Below, one piece after another: positions 45,010-55,400 of a stretch of 64,000 bases of DNA (position 1 is its first letter; each line of letters begins with the position of its first letter). This DNA comes from Helicobacter_D sp964464895. GTDB lineage: Bacteria > Campylobacterota > Campylobacteria > Campylobacterales > Helicobacteraceae. The notes under the pieces are model-generated. The model was not told the DNA's origin, searched no databases, and saw nothing but the letters and a program-made list of their open reading frames with translations. Both the position numbers and the translations under genes were made by a program. The stretch is taken from NCBI GenBank assembly GCA_964464895.1, contig CAYXGY010000001.1, positions 1-64,000 on the forward strand, written 5' to 3'.

Positions 45010-45902
45010 TCCTCACCCTTTAACCAAATTTTAGAGAATTGTTCTAAAGCGAGTGCGATTCCATTTTGCACGCCGAGTGCGAGATTTTCTCCAAAGATTT
45101 TTTCTAAATAAATGTCAATTTTATCCTTTTCTTCTTTGTGCCATTTGGGGTTTGTGATATTGGCTTTTTGAAAAAGTAAGTTTTGCGCGTCATCAAGATT
45201 GCCCACTTTATCAATCAAGCCAAGCTCTAGCGCACTTTGAGCACTTAGGATTCTGCCTTGTGCGAAGTTTGGTTCATTTTGTGATGGAATCTTACGCGCA
45301 GTTGCGACTTCCTCTACAAACATTTGATATTGTTCATAGACTAAGTCTTTGAGCATTGTTTCTTCTTCCGTTGTCCAAGGACGCATAAAAGTGCCTGCTT
45401 CCTTGTAGATTCCTGCCTTAAGGGTTTGCGGCTTGATTCCTAATTTGTCTGCTAATTCGCTAATATCTGCTCCATTGATAATCACGCCAATAGAGCCTAA
45501 AAGTGCGCCACGATTGGCTACAATAGAATCTGCCCAAACACCGGCAAGATAGCTTCCACTTGCCATTACGCCTTGTGCATAAGCGATGATAGGAGTTTTT
45601 GCATTGATACGTTTAATGGCTTCAGAAATTTCTACACTTGGGGCAATCGCACCTCCGGGCGAGTCAATGACAAGTAGGATTCCTTTGAGATTTGGAATTT
45701 GTTCTATTTTTTTTAATTCTTCTAAGAAGCTATCACTTTGCAGAATCGCACCATATAAATTGATTCTAGCAACATTTGCGTCTTCTAATTGCAAGTCGTC
45801 TTTAGGCATAAAAATCAAGACAATCACGAGTAAAAATACCAATGCTTTAAAATATTTCGTAATGAACTCTAGCGGTTTGGTTAAGAAATTAAGAATTTTC
45901 AT
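44994..45902 (-). CDS. sppA: Signal peptide peptidase SppA
   Basis: The protein of about 302 residues has an N-terminal membrane helix (about 15-33) and the S49 protease core. The strand LLVIDSPGGAIAPS and the nucleophile region YAQGVMASGSYLAGVWAD (Ser in MASGSY) are visible; the lysine of the Ser/Lys dyad lies in the C-terminal part. It degrades released signal peptides in the membrane. The ATG at 45902 has AAGGCG upstream and is preferred over a frame extension to 45926. Downstream it overlaps purU. Confidence 0.92.
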   Translation of the reverse strand: MKILNFLTKPLEFITKYFKALVFLLVIVLIFMPKDDLQLEDANVARINLYGAILQSDSFLEELKKIEQIPNLKGILLVIDSPGGAIAPSVEISEAIKRINAKTPIIAYAQGVMASGSYLAGVWADSIVANRGALLGSIGVIINGADISELADKLGIKPQTLKAGIYKEAGTFMRPWTTEEETMLKDLVYEQYQMFVEEVATARKIPSQNEPNFAQGRILSAQSALELGLIDKVGNLDDAQNLLFQKANITNPKWHKEEKDKIDIYLEKIFGENLALGVQNGIALALEQFSKIWLKGEECKLY

Positions 45903-46013
45903 AAAACGCCTTAGAATAAAAATCAAAGGTTAAATTATAGCATAGCCAAAAATATTAAGTGTAAATTTGCTAAGATTTTGGCTTTAATATTGATGATTAA
46001 AGGTTAAATTTTA

Positions 46014-47813
46014 ATGGACGCGGCACAAAAGATTCGTAATTTTTCTATCATTGCGCATATAGACCACGGAAAATCTACTCTAGCAGATTGTTTAATCCAA
46101 GCTTGCGGTGCGATTAGTGCGCGAGAAATGAGCGCACAGGTAATGGATACAATGGAGATTGAAAAAGAGCGGGGAATCACAATCAAAGCCCAAAGTGTGC
46201 GTTTAAACTACCATTATAAGGGCGAAAATTATATCTTGAATCTGATTGATACGCCCGGACACGTGGATTTTAGTTATGAAGTTTCACGTTCTCTTGCGTC
46301 TTGCGAGGGAGCATTGCTTGTCGTAGATGCAAGTCAAGGAGTGGAGGCACAAACGATTGCAAATGTTTATATTGCACTAGAAAATAATCTTGAAATTATC
46401 CCTGTGTTAAACAAAATTGACTTGCCCGCTGCAAATGTTGAACGCGTAACAAGCGAGATTGAACAAACCATAGGATTGGATTGCTCGCATATTTTGCAGG
46501 TAAGTGCTAAGGCAAACATTGGAATCACAGAGTTATTGGATACGATTGTAGAAAAAATCCCTGCTCCAAGTGGCGATGTGAATACCCCTACTAAGGCATT
46601 GATTTATGATTCTTGGTTTGACAATTATTTGGGAGCACTTGCTCTTGTGCGTGTGTTTGAGGGAAGTATCAAGGTGGGGCAGAATCTTTATATTATGGGA
46701 AGCGGGAAGAATCACGAGGTGTTAGGGTTGATGTATCCTCACCCTCTGCATCAAGAAAAAACAAAAGTGATTCAAAGTGGGGAGATTGGAATCGTGATTT
46801 TGGGGCTTAAAAATGTAACAGATATTGCAGTGGGCGATACGATGACAGACTTTAAAGTGCGCACAAAAGAGCCTGTAACTGGATTTGAACCCGCAAAACC
46901 TTTCGTGTTTGCAGGAATTTATCCGATTGATACAGATAAGTTTGAAGATTTGCGTGATGCGTTAGACAAATTAAAACTCAATGATTCTAGTCTTACTTAT
47001 GAGCCTGAAACTTCTGTCGCATTGGGCTTTGGATTCCGCATTGGATTCTTGGGTCTTTTGCATATGGAAGTAGTCAAGGAACGGCTAGAACGTGAGTTTG
47101 GACTTGATTTGATTGCGACTGCACCAACGGTTGTCTATGAAGTGAGCCAAACCAATGGCGAGATTGTTTATATCCAAAATCCAAGTGAATTGCCACCAGA
47201 ACAAAAAATTGCGCAAATTAAAGAACCTTATGTGCGTGCAACGATTATTGTCCCTAGCGAATTTTTGGGCAATATCATTACGCTTCTAAATAAAAGGCGC
47301 GGAATCCAAAAGAAAATGGAATATTTGCAAGAAACGCGTGTCTTGTTGGAGTATTGGATTCCAACCAATGAAATTGTAATGGATTTTTATGATAAGTTAA
47401 AATCTTGCACAAAAGGCTATGCGAGTTTTGATTATGAGCCTATCGGCTATCAAGAAGGGGATTTGGTGAAGTTAGATATTCGCGTCGCTAATGAGATTGT
47501 AGATGCGCTTAGTATCATTGTGCCAAAATCCAAAGCCTACGAGCGCGGTAAAGAATTGGTGGAGGCAATGAAAGAAATGATTCCGCGTCAGCTCTTTGAA
47601 GTGGCGATTCAAGCAAGCATAGGCAATAAAATCATTGCGCGCGAAACCGTCAAATCAATGGGCAAGAATGTTACAGCAAAATGCTATGGAGGAGATATTA
47701 CGCGTAAGCGCAAGCTACTAGAAAAGCAAAAGGAAGGCAAAAAGCGTATGAAAGCTATTGGCAAAGTTGCTTTGCCACAAGAAGCTTTCTTAGCAGTGCT
47801 AAAGATTGATTAA
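46014..47813 (+). CDS. lepA: Elongation factor 4 (LepA)
   Basis: The 599-residue GTPase has G1 AHIDHGKSTL, the switch ERGITIKAQ, G3 DTPGHVDF, G4 NKIDLP and the LepA-specific C-terminal domain (KRRGIQKKMEYLQETRVLLEYWIP; CYGGDITRKRKLLEKQKEGKKRMK). It acts on stalled or misplaced ribosomes and subunit biogenesis. Length is normal. It is divergent from sppA and convergent with the Cache-like gene. Confidence 0.98.
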   Translation: MDAAQKIRNFSIIAHIDHGKSTLADCLIQACGAISAREMSAQVMDTMEIEKERGITIKAQSVRLNYHYKGENYILNLIDTPGHVDFSYEVSRSLASCEGALLVVDASQGVEAQTIANVYIALENNLEIIPVLNKIDLPAANVERVTSEIEQTIGLDCSHILQVSAKANIGITELLDTIVEKIPAPSGDVNTPTKALIYDSWFDNYLGALALVRVFEGSIKVGQNLYIMGSGKNHEVLGLMYPHPLHQEKTKVIQSGEIGIVILGLKNVTDIAVGDTMTDFKVRTKEPVTGFEPAKPFVFAGIYPIDTDKFEDLRDALDKLKLNDSSLTYEPETSVALGFGFRIGFLGLLHMEVVKERLEREFGLDLIATAPTVVYEVSQTNGEIVYIQNPSELPPEQKIAQIKEPYVRATIIVPSEFLGNIITLLNKRRGIQKKMEYLQETRVLLEYWIPTNEIVMDFYDKLKSCTKGYASFDYEPIGYQEGDLVKLDIRVANEIVDALSIIVPKSKAYERGKELVEAMKEMIPRQLFEVAIQASIGNKIIARETVKSMGKNVTAKCYGGDITRKRKLLEKQKEGKKRMKAIGKVALPQEAFLAVLKID

Positions 47814-47817
47814 GATT

Positions 47818-47834
47818 GCGAGATAAAATCTCGC
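47818..47834. terminator. Hairpin between lepA and the Cache-like gene
   Basis: GCGAGAT (47818-47824) and ATCTCGC (47828-47834) form a perfect 7-bp stem with a 3-base loop in the 27-base convergent gap. No strong T run follows on either strand, so termination would be inefficient or rely on other features. Confidence 0.5.
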
Positions 47835-47840
47835 TGATTA

Positions 47841-49943
47841 TTAGTCTTTAGAGGCTTCTACGGGCTGTTGTGCAACTTGTGCTTGTGGATATTCTTCAAC
47901 TTCTTCTTTGACTGCAACAAAAATCATTACATAAAGCGAACGTTTTGTGTATTCAGTAAAAGTACTTTGGGCAGGATTGCATACTTCACTACAAATCAAA
48001 TAATGCTTTTGTCCAATCTGAATGATTTTTTTGAAACTTTTTAGATTTTTGAAGTCAAATTTTTCAGTTAAATTATAGTTTTCAAAATTAAAATCTTCTT
48101 TTGTGGTTGCTAGGATATTTTTTTGACTATCAAATGCGACGCCAAAGATTTCGCTTTTATCTGATAGAACCGCAGAATCTTCTTTGGGTAAAGCATTGCT
48201 TAAAAATTCTTGAATTTTGTTAGAATCCAAAACATAAAGCAAACCGCCCAAGAGGTGATTATTTTCCCCTTTGATAACATTATAGAAAAGGAATGTTTTT
48301 TTGTTGTCATAGAATATTGTGGATTCATAGTTTGAGATGATGAGATTGTCAGTATTGCTACTAAGGCGGTCAATAATGCTAACCTTTTTTGCATTATATT
48401 GCGCATCGTCTAAGGCGTTTTGCAAGATATTACCCTCTTTATCAAACAAAATGATATTGTAAAAGTTTCTAAATGTTTCTTTTAAATGCTCTAAAAGTGT
48501 TTTTGTGTTTGCAAGCGTTTCAGGTGTGAGATTCCCTTGTACGTGTTCGCTCAAATAAGTTTTAAATTCTGTTTCGTTTTTTATCCAATTAGAATCCTTA
48601 CAGCATTCTTTAAAGAGACTATCCATCATTAGCACAGAGTATTGAGAATAATAGCCAATGACATTAAAGAGTGCATTATAAATTCCTTTTTGCAGTTCTT
48701 CGGTAGATTGGACACAAAGTGTATTCATTTCTTCGCTTAGGATTCGGATATTGTTTAGAATTGGATTGAGCGCATAAGAATGGCTTTTAGATGCAATGAT
48801 TTCACCATTAATAACGACATCTCCCAATTCCTCATTAATATTTTCACTTTCTGCAATCACCATATCCAAGTCTTTTGTAACCAATAAAGAATTTTCCAAT
48901 AAAAAGGGGTCAATTTTGTGGTTAGTTTGTTTTTTGGTATCAAATGCAATATAAAGTGGCACGATTCTGCAAATACGCCATTGTTCAGCAATGCTCGTAA
49001 AGCCACCTATATTTCCAATCTCTTGTAGTGCAACCATACAAGCTTTAGAACGATATTCTAAAAAGGTATAGTCTTTATGCACCGCAAGATTGAGTAATTG
49101 CCCGTTTGGGAATATGTGTGTATTATCGGAAAATAAAATGTGATTTTTAGAATCAATAATAACAAGATTGGATTGTGGCAAGCGATATGGGAAACTTTCA
49201 AGGATTGTTTTGTATTCTTCTTGAATATTGATAACTAAAACCAATGTGATTATGGGTGCTTGCTCTTTGCTTTGGCGTAAGGGCACTACAAAGAAAAATT
49301 CTGTCCTTTCTTGCTCTTGCTCTTTGGTATTATAGAAATCCACCTTTTGATAAAATTCTCCATAGCTTTCCAATTTGTGCGTTTCAAGGACAGATGCTAA
49401 TTTGGTTTTATAGGCAATAGCGTATTTTTGTCCTAAATCAATTGCTTGCAAAAGCGAACCATCATTTGCATAAAGTAATATATCTTTATATAATGTGCTA
49501 TTAGAGCCAAATTTTTTGAGATAAGAGGTGATAGCTTCTAAGGCTACTTTAGATTTTTCAGGGTCTTTACCTTTATGGGAATCAAATTCTAGGCACAAGT
49601 CTAGTAAATGCTTGCTGTTTGCGAGTTGCAAGATGTCTTCGTGGCGATTATGGAAATAGAATTTTAGAATTTCAGAAACAATTTTGACTGAAGTTTCAGC
49701 CTCTTCGTAGGAATTGAAAAAGTTTTGCTCTAATATGGTTTCAATGAGTTTATCTTGAAGATTTTCAAACTTTTCTTGCGTTTCTTCCATATAAGTAAAG
49801 AGGTTTTCTGCAATATCAAGTGAGCTGATTTTTCCTGTTAATGTTGTTTTGCTAAGCAGGTTGTTGAATGACGCAAATTGAGATTCATAACGTTGAACCA
49901 TTGGCATATAGTTACTTAGAAGTTTGATGGTTGAAGACTCCAT
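47841..49943 (-). CDS. Large soluble protein with Cache-like sensor segments, no output domain
   Basis: The 700-residue protein has no signal peptide or clear transmembrane helix. Two regions look like Cache (PAS-like) sensory modules: about 160-320 (KDILLYANDGSLLQAIDLGQ, then FFFVVPLRQS, NLVIIDSKNHILFSDN) and about 495-600 (NIILFDKEGNILQNAL, then LLGGLLYVLDSNKIQ). Helical segments flank them, and the tail is acidic and Gln-rich. Cache domains normally sit outside the membrane in chemoreceptors and kinases, so a soluble form with no methyl-accepting, kinase or cyclase domain is unusual. It could be a cytoplasmic sensor or adaptor. I do not recognise a named family. The neighbours lepA and glnA give no hint. 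Confidence 0.65.
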   Translation of the reverse strand: MESSTIKLLSNYMPMVQRYESQFASFNNLLSKTTLTGKISSLDIAENLFTYMEETQEKFENLQDKLIETILEQNFFNSYEEAETSVKIVSEILKFYFHNRHEDILQLANSKHLLDLCLEFDSHKGKDPEKSKVALEAITSYLKKFGSNSTLYKDILLYANDGSLLQAIDLGQKYAIAYKTKLASVLETHKLESYGEFYQKVDFYNTKEQEQERTEFFFVVPLRQSKEQAPIITLVLVINIQEEYKTILESFPYRLPQSNLVIIDSKNHILFSDNTHIFPNGQLLNLAVHKDYTFLEYRSKACMVALQEIGNIGGFTSIAEQWRICRIVPLYIAFDTKKQTNHKIDPFLLENSLLVTKDLDMVIAESENINEELGDVVINGEIIASKSHSYALNPILNNIRILSEEMNTLCVQSTEELQKGIYNALFNVIGYYSQYSVLMMDSLFKECCKDSNWIKNETEFKTYLSEHVQGNLTPETLANTKTLLEHLKETFRNFYNIILFDKEGNILQNALDDAQYNAKKVSIIDRLSSNTDNLIISNYESTIFYDNKKTFLFYNVIKGENNHLLGGLLYVLDSNKIQEFLSNALPKEDSAVLSDKSEIFGVAFDSQKNILATTKEDFNFENYNLTEKFDFKNLKSFKKIIQIGQKHYLICSEVCNPAQSTFTEYTKRSLYVMIFVAVKEEVEEYPQAQVAQQPVEASKD

Positions 49944-50120
49944 ATTAAATCCCTAAAAATTAAAATGATAGAATTTTTTATTATAACAAAATTTTAGATA
50001 TTTTAAAATAAATTTGGCTTGATAGGAAAAGTTTATGATGAAATCTCTTCATCGTGGCGATTTTGCTTTGTGTTGTGGCTTGCAATTTGGCAGAATCGCA
50101 AGCCATATTTTAAGTTTGTC

Positions 50121-51557
50121 TTAGCAGCTATAAGTTGTGATGAACTCAAAAGGATGCGGACGCGCTTCCCAGGGCCAAATTTCAGTTTCAAATTTGTATT
50201 GCTTGTAAGTCTGAATGAAATCTTCAGTGAAGACTTTGCCCACTTTGAAAAATTCTTTGTCCAATAGCATTTCTTCAATCGCGCTTCTTAGAGTGTGCGG
50301 AAGCTGTTTAATGCCTTTTTCGCGAATCTCATCTAGGGTGAGTTCAAAGAGATTCACTTCCATAGGAGCACCGGGATCAATTTTATTGATAATGCCATCT
50401 AATCCGCCCATTAGGAGTGCCGCAAAGGCTAAATAAGGATTGCTTGAGCTATCGGGGAAGCGAAATTCCATTCTTTTTGCTTTCTCTCCGCTATTATAAG
50501 GAATCCTAATGCTCGCGCTACGATTCTGTGCGGAGTAAGTCAAAATACTCGGTGCTTCAAATCCCGGAATTAATCTCTTGTAGGAGTTTGTAGAGGCATT
50601 AGTAAAAGCCGCTATGCTTCTTGCGTGCTTTAAAACACCGCCCAAGAAGTGCATTGCCATTTCGCTTAAGCCCTCATAGGCACTTCCTGCGAAAAGATTT
50701 TTCCCATTTTTCCAAATGCTAATATGTGTGTGCATTCCACTTCCATTATCGCCATAGAGTGGTTTTGGCATAAAGGTCGCTGTTTTGCCATTAAGGTGGG
50801 CAACCATTTTGACGACATATTTAAGCTTTTGGACATTGTCCGCTGCCTCTAACATATCTCCAAATTTTATCCCCACTTCGCCTTGCCCTTGTGCCACTTC
50901 GTGATGCACGATAAAAGTCTCCAAGCCTACTTGGTTTAGCACTTTGACGATTTCTGCGCGTAAATCTACCATAGAATCCACTGGTGCAACGGGAAAATAG
51001 CCTCCTTTTGTGCCGGGACGATGTCCGAGATTCACTCCTTCGTATTCTTTAGAGCGATTCCATTCCCCCTCTTCGGTGTCAATTTCATAATATTGACAAT
51101 TTACAGAATCTTTCATTTTAATAGAATCAAAGATAAAAAATTCGTTTTCAGGACCAAAATAAGCTACATCTCCGATTCCGCTTGTTTGTAAGTGTTTTAC
51201 TGCGCGTTTGACAATACTGCGGGGGCATTTGTCATAGGGTTTGTTTTCGTAAATATCCCACACATCGCAAAACACTACCACCGTTGTGTCTGCAGTAAAG
51301 GGGTCAATGAAATAACGCACAGGGTCTGGGATTAGAATCATATCTGATTTATCCACAGGTTGCCACGCAGGAAAAGAGCTTCCATCAAATGGAATCCCCT
51401 CAAAACTACTTTCATCAATAGAGCTTGCACTGAAAGAAAAATGATGCCAAACACCTTTGATGTCTGTAACGCGGAAGTCAATAAACTCTACTTCATTTTC
51501 TTTGCAAAAATCAAAAAATTGCTTAATTGCTTCTTTGCTAGCCACAGGTTTTTCCAT
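50121..51557 (-). CDS. glnA: Glutamine synthetase type I
   Basis: The 478-residue enzyme has the GlnA motifs FIDFRVTDIKGVWHH, FDGSSFPAW, YFGPENEFFIFD, NGSGMHTHIS and NRSASIRIPY. It makes glutamine from glutamate, ammonia and ATP and is the main ammonium-assimilating enzyme in Helicobacter. It is a single gene on the minus strand with a gap of about 290 bases upstream and about 180 downstream. Whether it is adenylylated cannot be judged here, as no glnE is nearby. Confidence 0.97.
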   Translation of the reverse strand: MEKPVASKEAIKQFFDFCKENEVEFIDFRVTDIKGVWHHFSFSASSIDESSFEGIPFDGSSFPAWQPVDKSDMILIPDPVRYFIDPFTADTTVVVFCDVWDIYENKPYDKCPRSIVKRAVKHLQTSGIGDVAYFGPENEFFIFDSIKMKDSVNCQYYEIDTEEGEWNRSKEYEGVNLGHRPGTKGGYFPVAPVDSMVDLRAEIVKVLNQVGLETFIVHHEVAQGQGEVGIKFGDMLEAADNVQKLKYVVKMVAHLNGKTATFMPKPLYGDNGSGMHTHISIWKNGKNLFAGSAYEGLSEMAMHFLGGVLKHARSIAAFTNASTNSYKRLIPGFEAPSILTYSAQNRSASIRIPYNSGEKAKRMEFRFPDSSSNPYLAFAALLMGGLDGIINKIDPGAPMEVNLFELTLDEIREKGIKQLPHTLRSAIEEMLLDKEFFKVGKVFTEDFIQTYKQYKFETEIWPWEARPHPFEFITTYSC

Positions 51558-51663
51558 AAGATGAATCCTTAAGAATAAAATTTGCGCAATTCTACAAAGT
51601 TTTTGTTTAATTGTGATTGAATACAGACTTTAGTTTTTACTCCATAAAAGCGTAGAAGTAGTG

Positions 51664-51695
51664 CGTCATTGTGAGTGCAGCGAAGTAATTCTAAT
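51664..51695. repeat. Dispersed intergenic repeat, copy A
   Basis: CGTCATTGTGAGTGCAGCG followed by AAGTAAT shares its pattern with copies at 55896 and 57585: GTCATTG(T/C)GA, a few variable bases, then GCGAAGTAAT. It lies in the gap of about 290 bases between glnA and the DedA gene, which otherwise holds only the glnA promoter region. Confidence 0.55.
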
Positions 51696-51850
51696 CCCAC
51701 ATATTTCATAAATTAATATATGGAATCTTAAGATACGAGATTTTGCATTTTTACTTTTTAGAGCCATAAAAAATAATGCAGAATTTATTACAAAAAAGAA
51801 AAATTTTGCTAAAGTTTTATTCCTGATTCGCTAGAACTTAAAGGAAAGAT

Positions 51851-52411
51851 ATGCAAGAAACAATAGATTTAATTGCGAAATATGGCTATGCGATTTTATT
51901 TTTATATTCCTTAGGGGGAGGATTTATTGCGCTTGTGGGTGCGAGTATTTTAAGCTTTACTGGAAAAATGGATTTGAGCCTTAGCATTTTGGTAGCTGGT
52001 GTGGCAAATTTTTTGGGTGATTGGCTACTTTTCTATCTTGCGCGTTATCAAAAAGCAATGATACAACCCTACCTCGCAACACATCGGCGCAAACTCGCCT
52101 TAGTGCATTTGCTTATGCGCAAATATGGTTCGGTGATTTTAGTCATCAAAAAATATATTTATGGGTTTAAAACCCTCGTACCACTCGCAGTTGCGCTAAC
52201 CTCTTATTCTTTGGCGAAATTCAACCTTTATAATGCGATTGGTGCAGTGATTTGGAGTGCAAGCATTGGGGTTTTGGGATATTTTTCTGGTGGAATCCTC
52301 ATCAAAGGTTTTGAACTCATAGGGGATTATCCCGGCTTAACTCCCGTGTTTTTAGTTGTCTTGTTGGGTGGGCTTTGGTTGTGGTTGAGTCGTGCGACAA
52401 AAAGGCGTTAA
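51851..52411 (+). CDS. DedA-family membrane protein
   Basis: The 186-residue polytopic protein has the SNARE-associated/DedA pattern: LGGGFIALVGASILSFTGKMDL at the start, GDWLLFYLARYQ, and VIKKYIYGFKTLVPLAVALTSYSLAKFNLYNAIGAVIWS. DedA proteins work in lipid carrier or phospholipid flipping and membrane homeostasis, but the specific substrate is not known for this one. ATG start after AAAGGAAAG. It is followed immediately by metH. Confidence 0.85.
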   Translation: MQETIDLIAKYGYAILFLYSLGGGFIALVGASILSFTGKMDLSLSILVAGVANFLGDWLLFYLARYQKAMIQPYLATHRRKLALVHLLMRKYGSVILVIKKYIYGFKTLVPLAVALTSYSLAKFNLYNAIGAVIWSASIGVLGYFSGGILIKGFELIGDYPGLTPVFLVVLLGGLWLWLSRATKRR

Positions 52412-52412
52412 A

Positions 52413-55400
52413 TTGAGGATTCAAGAATTATTAAAGAAGCGCGTCTTAATCCTTGATGGCGCAATGGGCACAGAGATTCAAAAGCAAGCCATTCCCACTT
52501 GGGGAGAAAACGCACGAGGCGAGAAGCTAGAGGGTTGCTCTGAAGCTCTAAATCTCTATGCTTCAGAGGTGATTGCAGGGATTCACACAAGCTATTTGCA
52601 AGCAGGAGCAAATATTCTCAAAACCAATACTTTTGGCGTAATGCCTTGGGTATTGGCGGAGTATGGGTTGGAATCCCAATGCAAAGAAATTGCGATACGT
52701 GGTGTTCAGCTCGCAAAAGACTGCATTGAATCTTATCGCAAACACGCACTAGAAAGTCAGCAAGACGCACTTTTTGTCGCGGCTTCTTTGGGACCTGGCA
52801 CGAAGTTGCCAAGTTTGGGGCATATTGATTATGAAACAATGTTTGAAGGATATTATCAATGCGTAGAGGGGTTTAAGGAAGCAAACGTAGATATTATCTT
52901 GCTAGAGACTGCACAAGACCCTTTACAAATCAAAGCCGCCTTGCACGCGTGTGAGGCAATCGCCCCAGAGATTCCTGTAATGGTGTCTGTTACGATTGAA
53001 ACCAATGGAGCAATGCTGATTGGCACAGACATCACTACTCTTTTCCATATTTTAGAGCCCTTTTCTTTGCTTTCTTTGGGAATGAATTGCGGGCTTGGAC
53101 CAGATTTGGCGCGCAAGCATTTGCTTCATCTAAGCGAAGTATGTAAATTCCCTATTTCAATCCATACCAATGCGGGTTTGCCAAGCAATCGTGGGGGTGT
53201 AACTTTCTATCCTATGGAGGCAGAGGAGTTTAGCGAGATTGAAAAGGGATTCTTAGAGATTCCCGGTGTAGCACTGCTTGGGGGTTGTTGTGGGACAACA
53301 CCAGAACATATTAGACTGCTTGTGCAAAAAACAAAAAATGCGATTCCCTTGCCACCAAAGGGAAATTATCAACCAAGCGTCGCTTCGCTTTTTGGCGCGT
53401 TAGAGCTCAAGCAAGAGCCCGCCCCATTGCTGATTGGTGAGAGGTCTAATGCCACAGGTTCTAAGGCATTTCGTGAGTTACTGCTCGCAGAAGATTATGA
53501 GGGGGCATTGGGTGTGGGAAGTTCTCAAGTGCGAAGTGGAGCGCATTGCCTAGATGTCAGCGTGGCGTTTGCAGGAAGAGATGAAAGCCGTGATATGCGA
53601 GAGCTCATTACGCGTTATGCGACGAATATTCCTTTGCCTTTAATGCCGGATTCCACACAAGTTAATGCATTAGAAATTGCCTTAAAACTTATTGGCGGAC
53701 GCCCAATTATTAATTCTGCTAACTTAGAAGACGGCGTAGAAAAGTTTGATAAAGTCGCGAAGCTAGCAAAGAAGTTTGGTGCAGTGCTTGTGTGTTTGAG
53801 CATTGATGAACAAGGAATGTGCAAGACTTTTGCGCGTAAAGTGGAATGTGCCAAAAGAATGATGGAACGCGCTGTAAGTGTGCATAAACTGCGGGAAGAG
53901 GATATTATTTTTGATACGCTTACCTTTACGATTGGAAGTGGAGATGAGGAGTATTTCACCGCAGGGATAGAGACGCTCAAGGCGATTCAAGAACTGCACA
54001 GACTTTATCCCAAAGCCGGAAGCACTTTGGGGCTTTCTAATATTTCTTTTGGTTTGAGCAAAGAGGGGAGGATTTGCTTAAACTCTGTTTTCTTGCACCA
54101 CGCTATTTTAAATGGTTTAAGCACCGCGATTGTGAATGTTGCACATTTGATTCCTTATGCACAAATGGAAAAAGAAGACATTCAAGTTTGTGAGGATTTG
54201 ATTTTCAACTATTCCCGCACAAGCGAGCCTCTTTATGCGTTTATTAAGCATTTTGAATCCAAAGCAGGTATGCAGTTGCAAAATATAAAAGAGGAGGAGA
54301 ATTTAAGCGAAGAAGAAAGAATCACTAAATATTTAATTAATGGTGATTTGACTGCAATGCAAAAGATTCTGCCCCTAGCAAAAGAAACCATTTCTCCTGA
54401 AAGAATCATCAATGAGATTCTGATTGATGCGATGAAAGTCGTAGGTGAGAAGTTTGGCAAAGGCGAAATGCAGCTGCCTTTTGTCTTGCAAAGTGCAGAG
54501 GTGATGAAAAAGAGTGTAGATTACCTCAATGAATTTTTGCCCAAAAAACAAAGCAAGCACAAAACAACCATTGTACTTGGCACAGTCAAAGGCGATGTGC
54601 ATGATGTGGGCAAAAATTTAGTGGATATTATCTTAAGTAATAATGGTTTTGAAGTAATTAATATCGGAATCAAGGCGGAGCTAGAGAGGTTTTTGGAAGT
54701 CATAGAATCAAGAAAGGTAGATTGTATCGGAATGAGCGGCTTGCTCGTCAAATCTACTTTGGTAATGAAAGAAAACTTAGAGGAACTTAAAAATCGTGGA
54801 ATCACGATTCCTATTATGCTTGGCGGTGCGGCACTCAATCGGAATTTTGTAGAGGAATACTGCAAGCCAAATTATGATGGCGTGATATTTTATTGTAAAG
54901 ACGCCTTTGATAGTGTGGCGGCAATGCAAATCATTCAGAGTGGAGACTTTAGCGATTTGACTTTGCCAAGCCAAAGGGTGCGTTCAAAGACGAGTGAGGC
55001 AGAAAGCCGCAAGGAATCGCGTTTAGCCCAAAAACTTGTCAAACAAAACGCGCAAGATTCTAAACCCTTGCCGACACAATGCGAATTAAGCTTTGAATAT
55101 CCTACGCATCAAGTGCCTTTTTTGGGACGTAAAGTCTTGTCTCTCAATGAAAAAGAGATAGAGGAAGTCTTTGGGCTCATTGATAAGGATTTGCTATTTA
55201 AACATCGTTGGGGTTATAGCAAACTCAAAAAAGACGAATATTTGGAGTTAAAGAAACGTGAATTAGAACCAATGTTTGAGGTGCTTAAACAAGAATTAAT
55301 CACGCAAGGAATCTTTGCACCTATCGTGCTTTATGGATATTTTCATACACGCACAAAAAAGCCACAAAATTTAGAAGAGGGCTTGATTTTGGAGTTAAGC

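Noticed and set aside
50019..50278. Open frames on both strands overlapping the 3' end of glnA
   Set aside because: They overlap glnA coding sequence, have no ribosome site and resemble no family.
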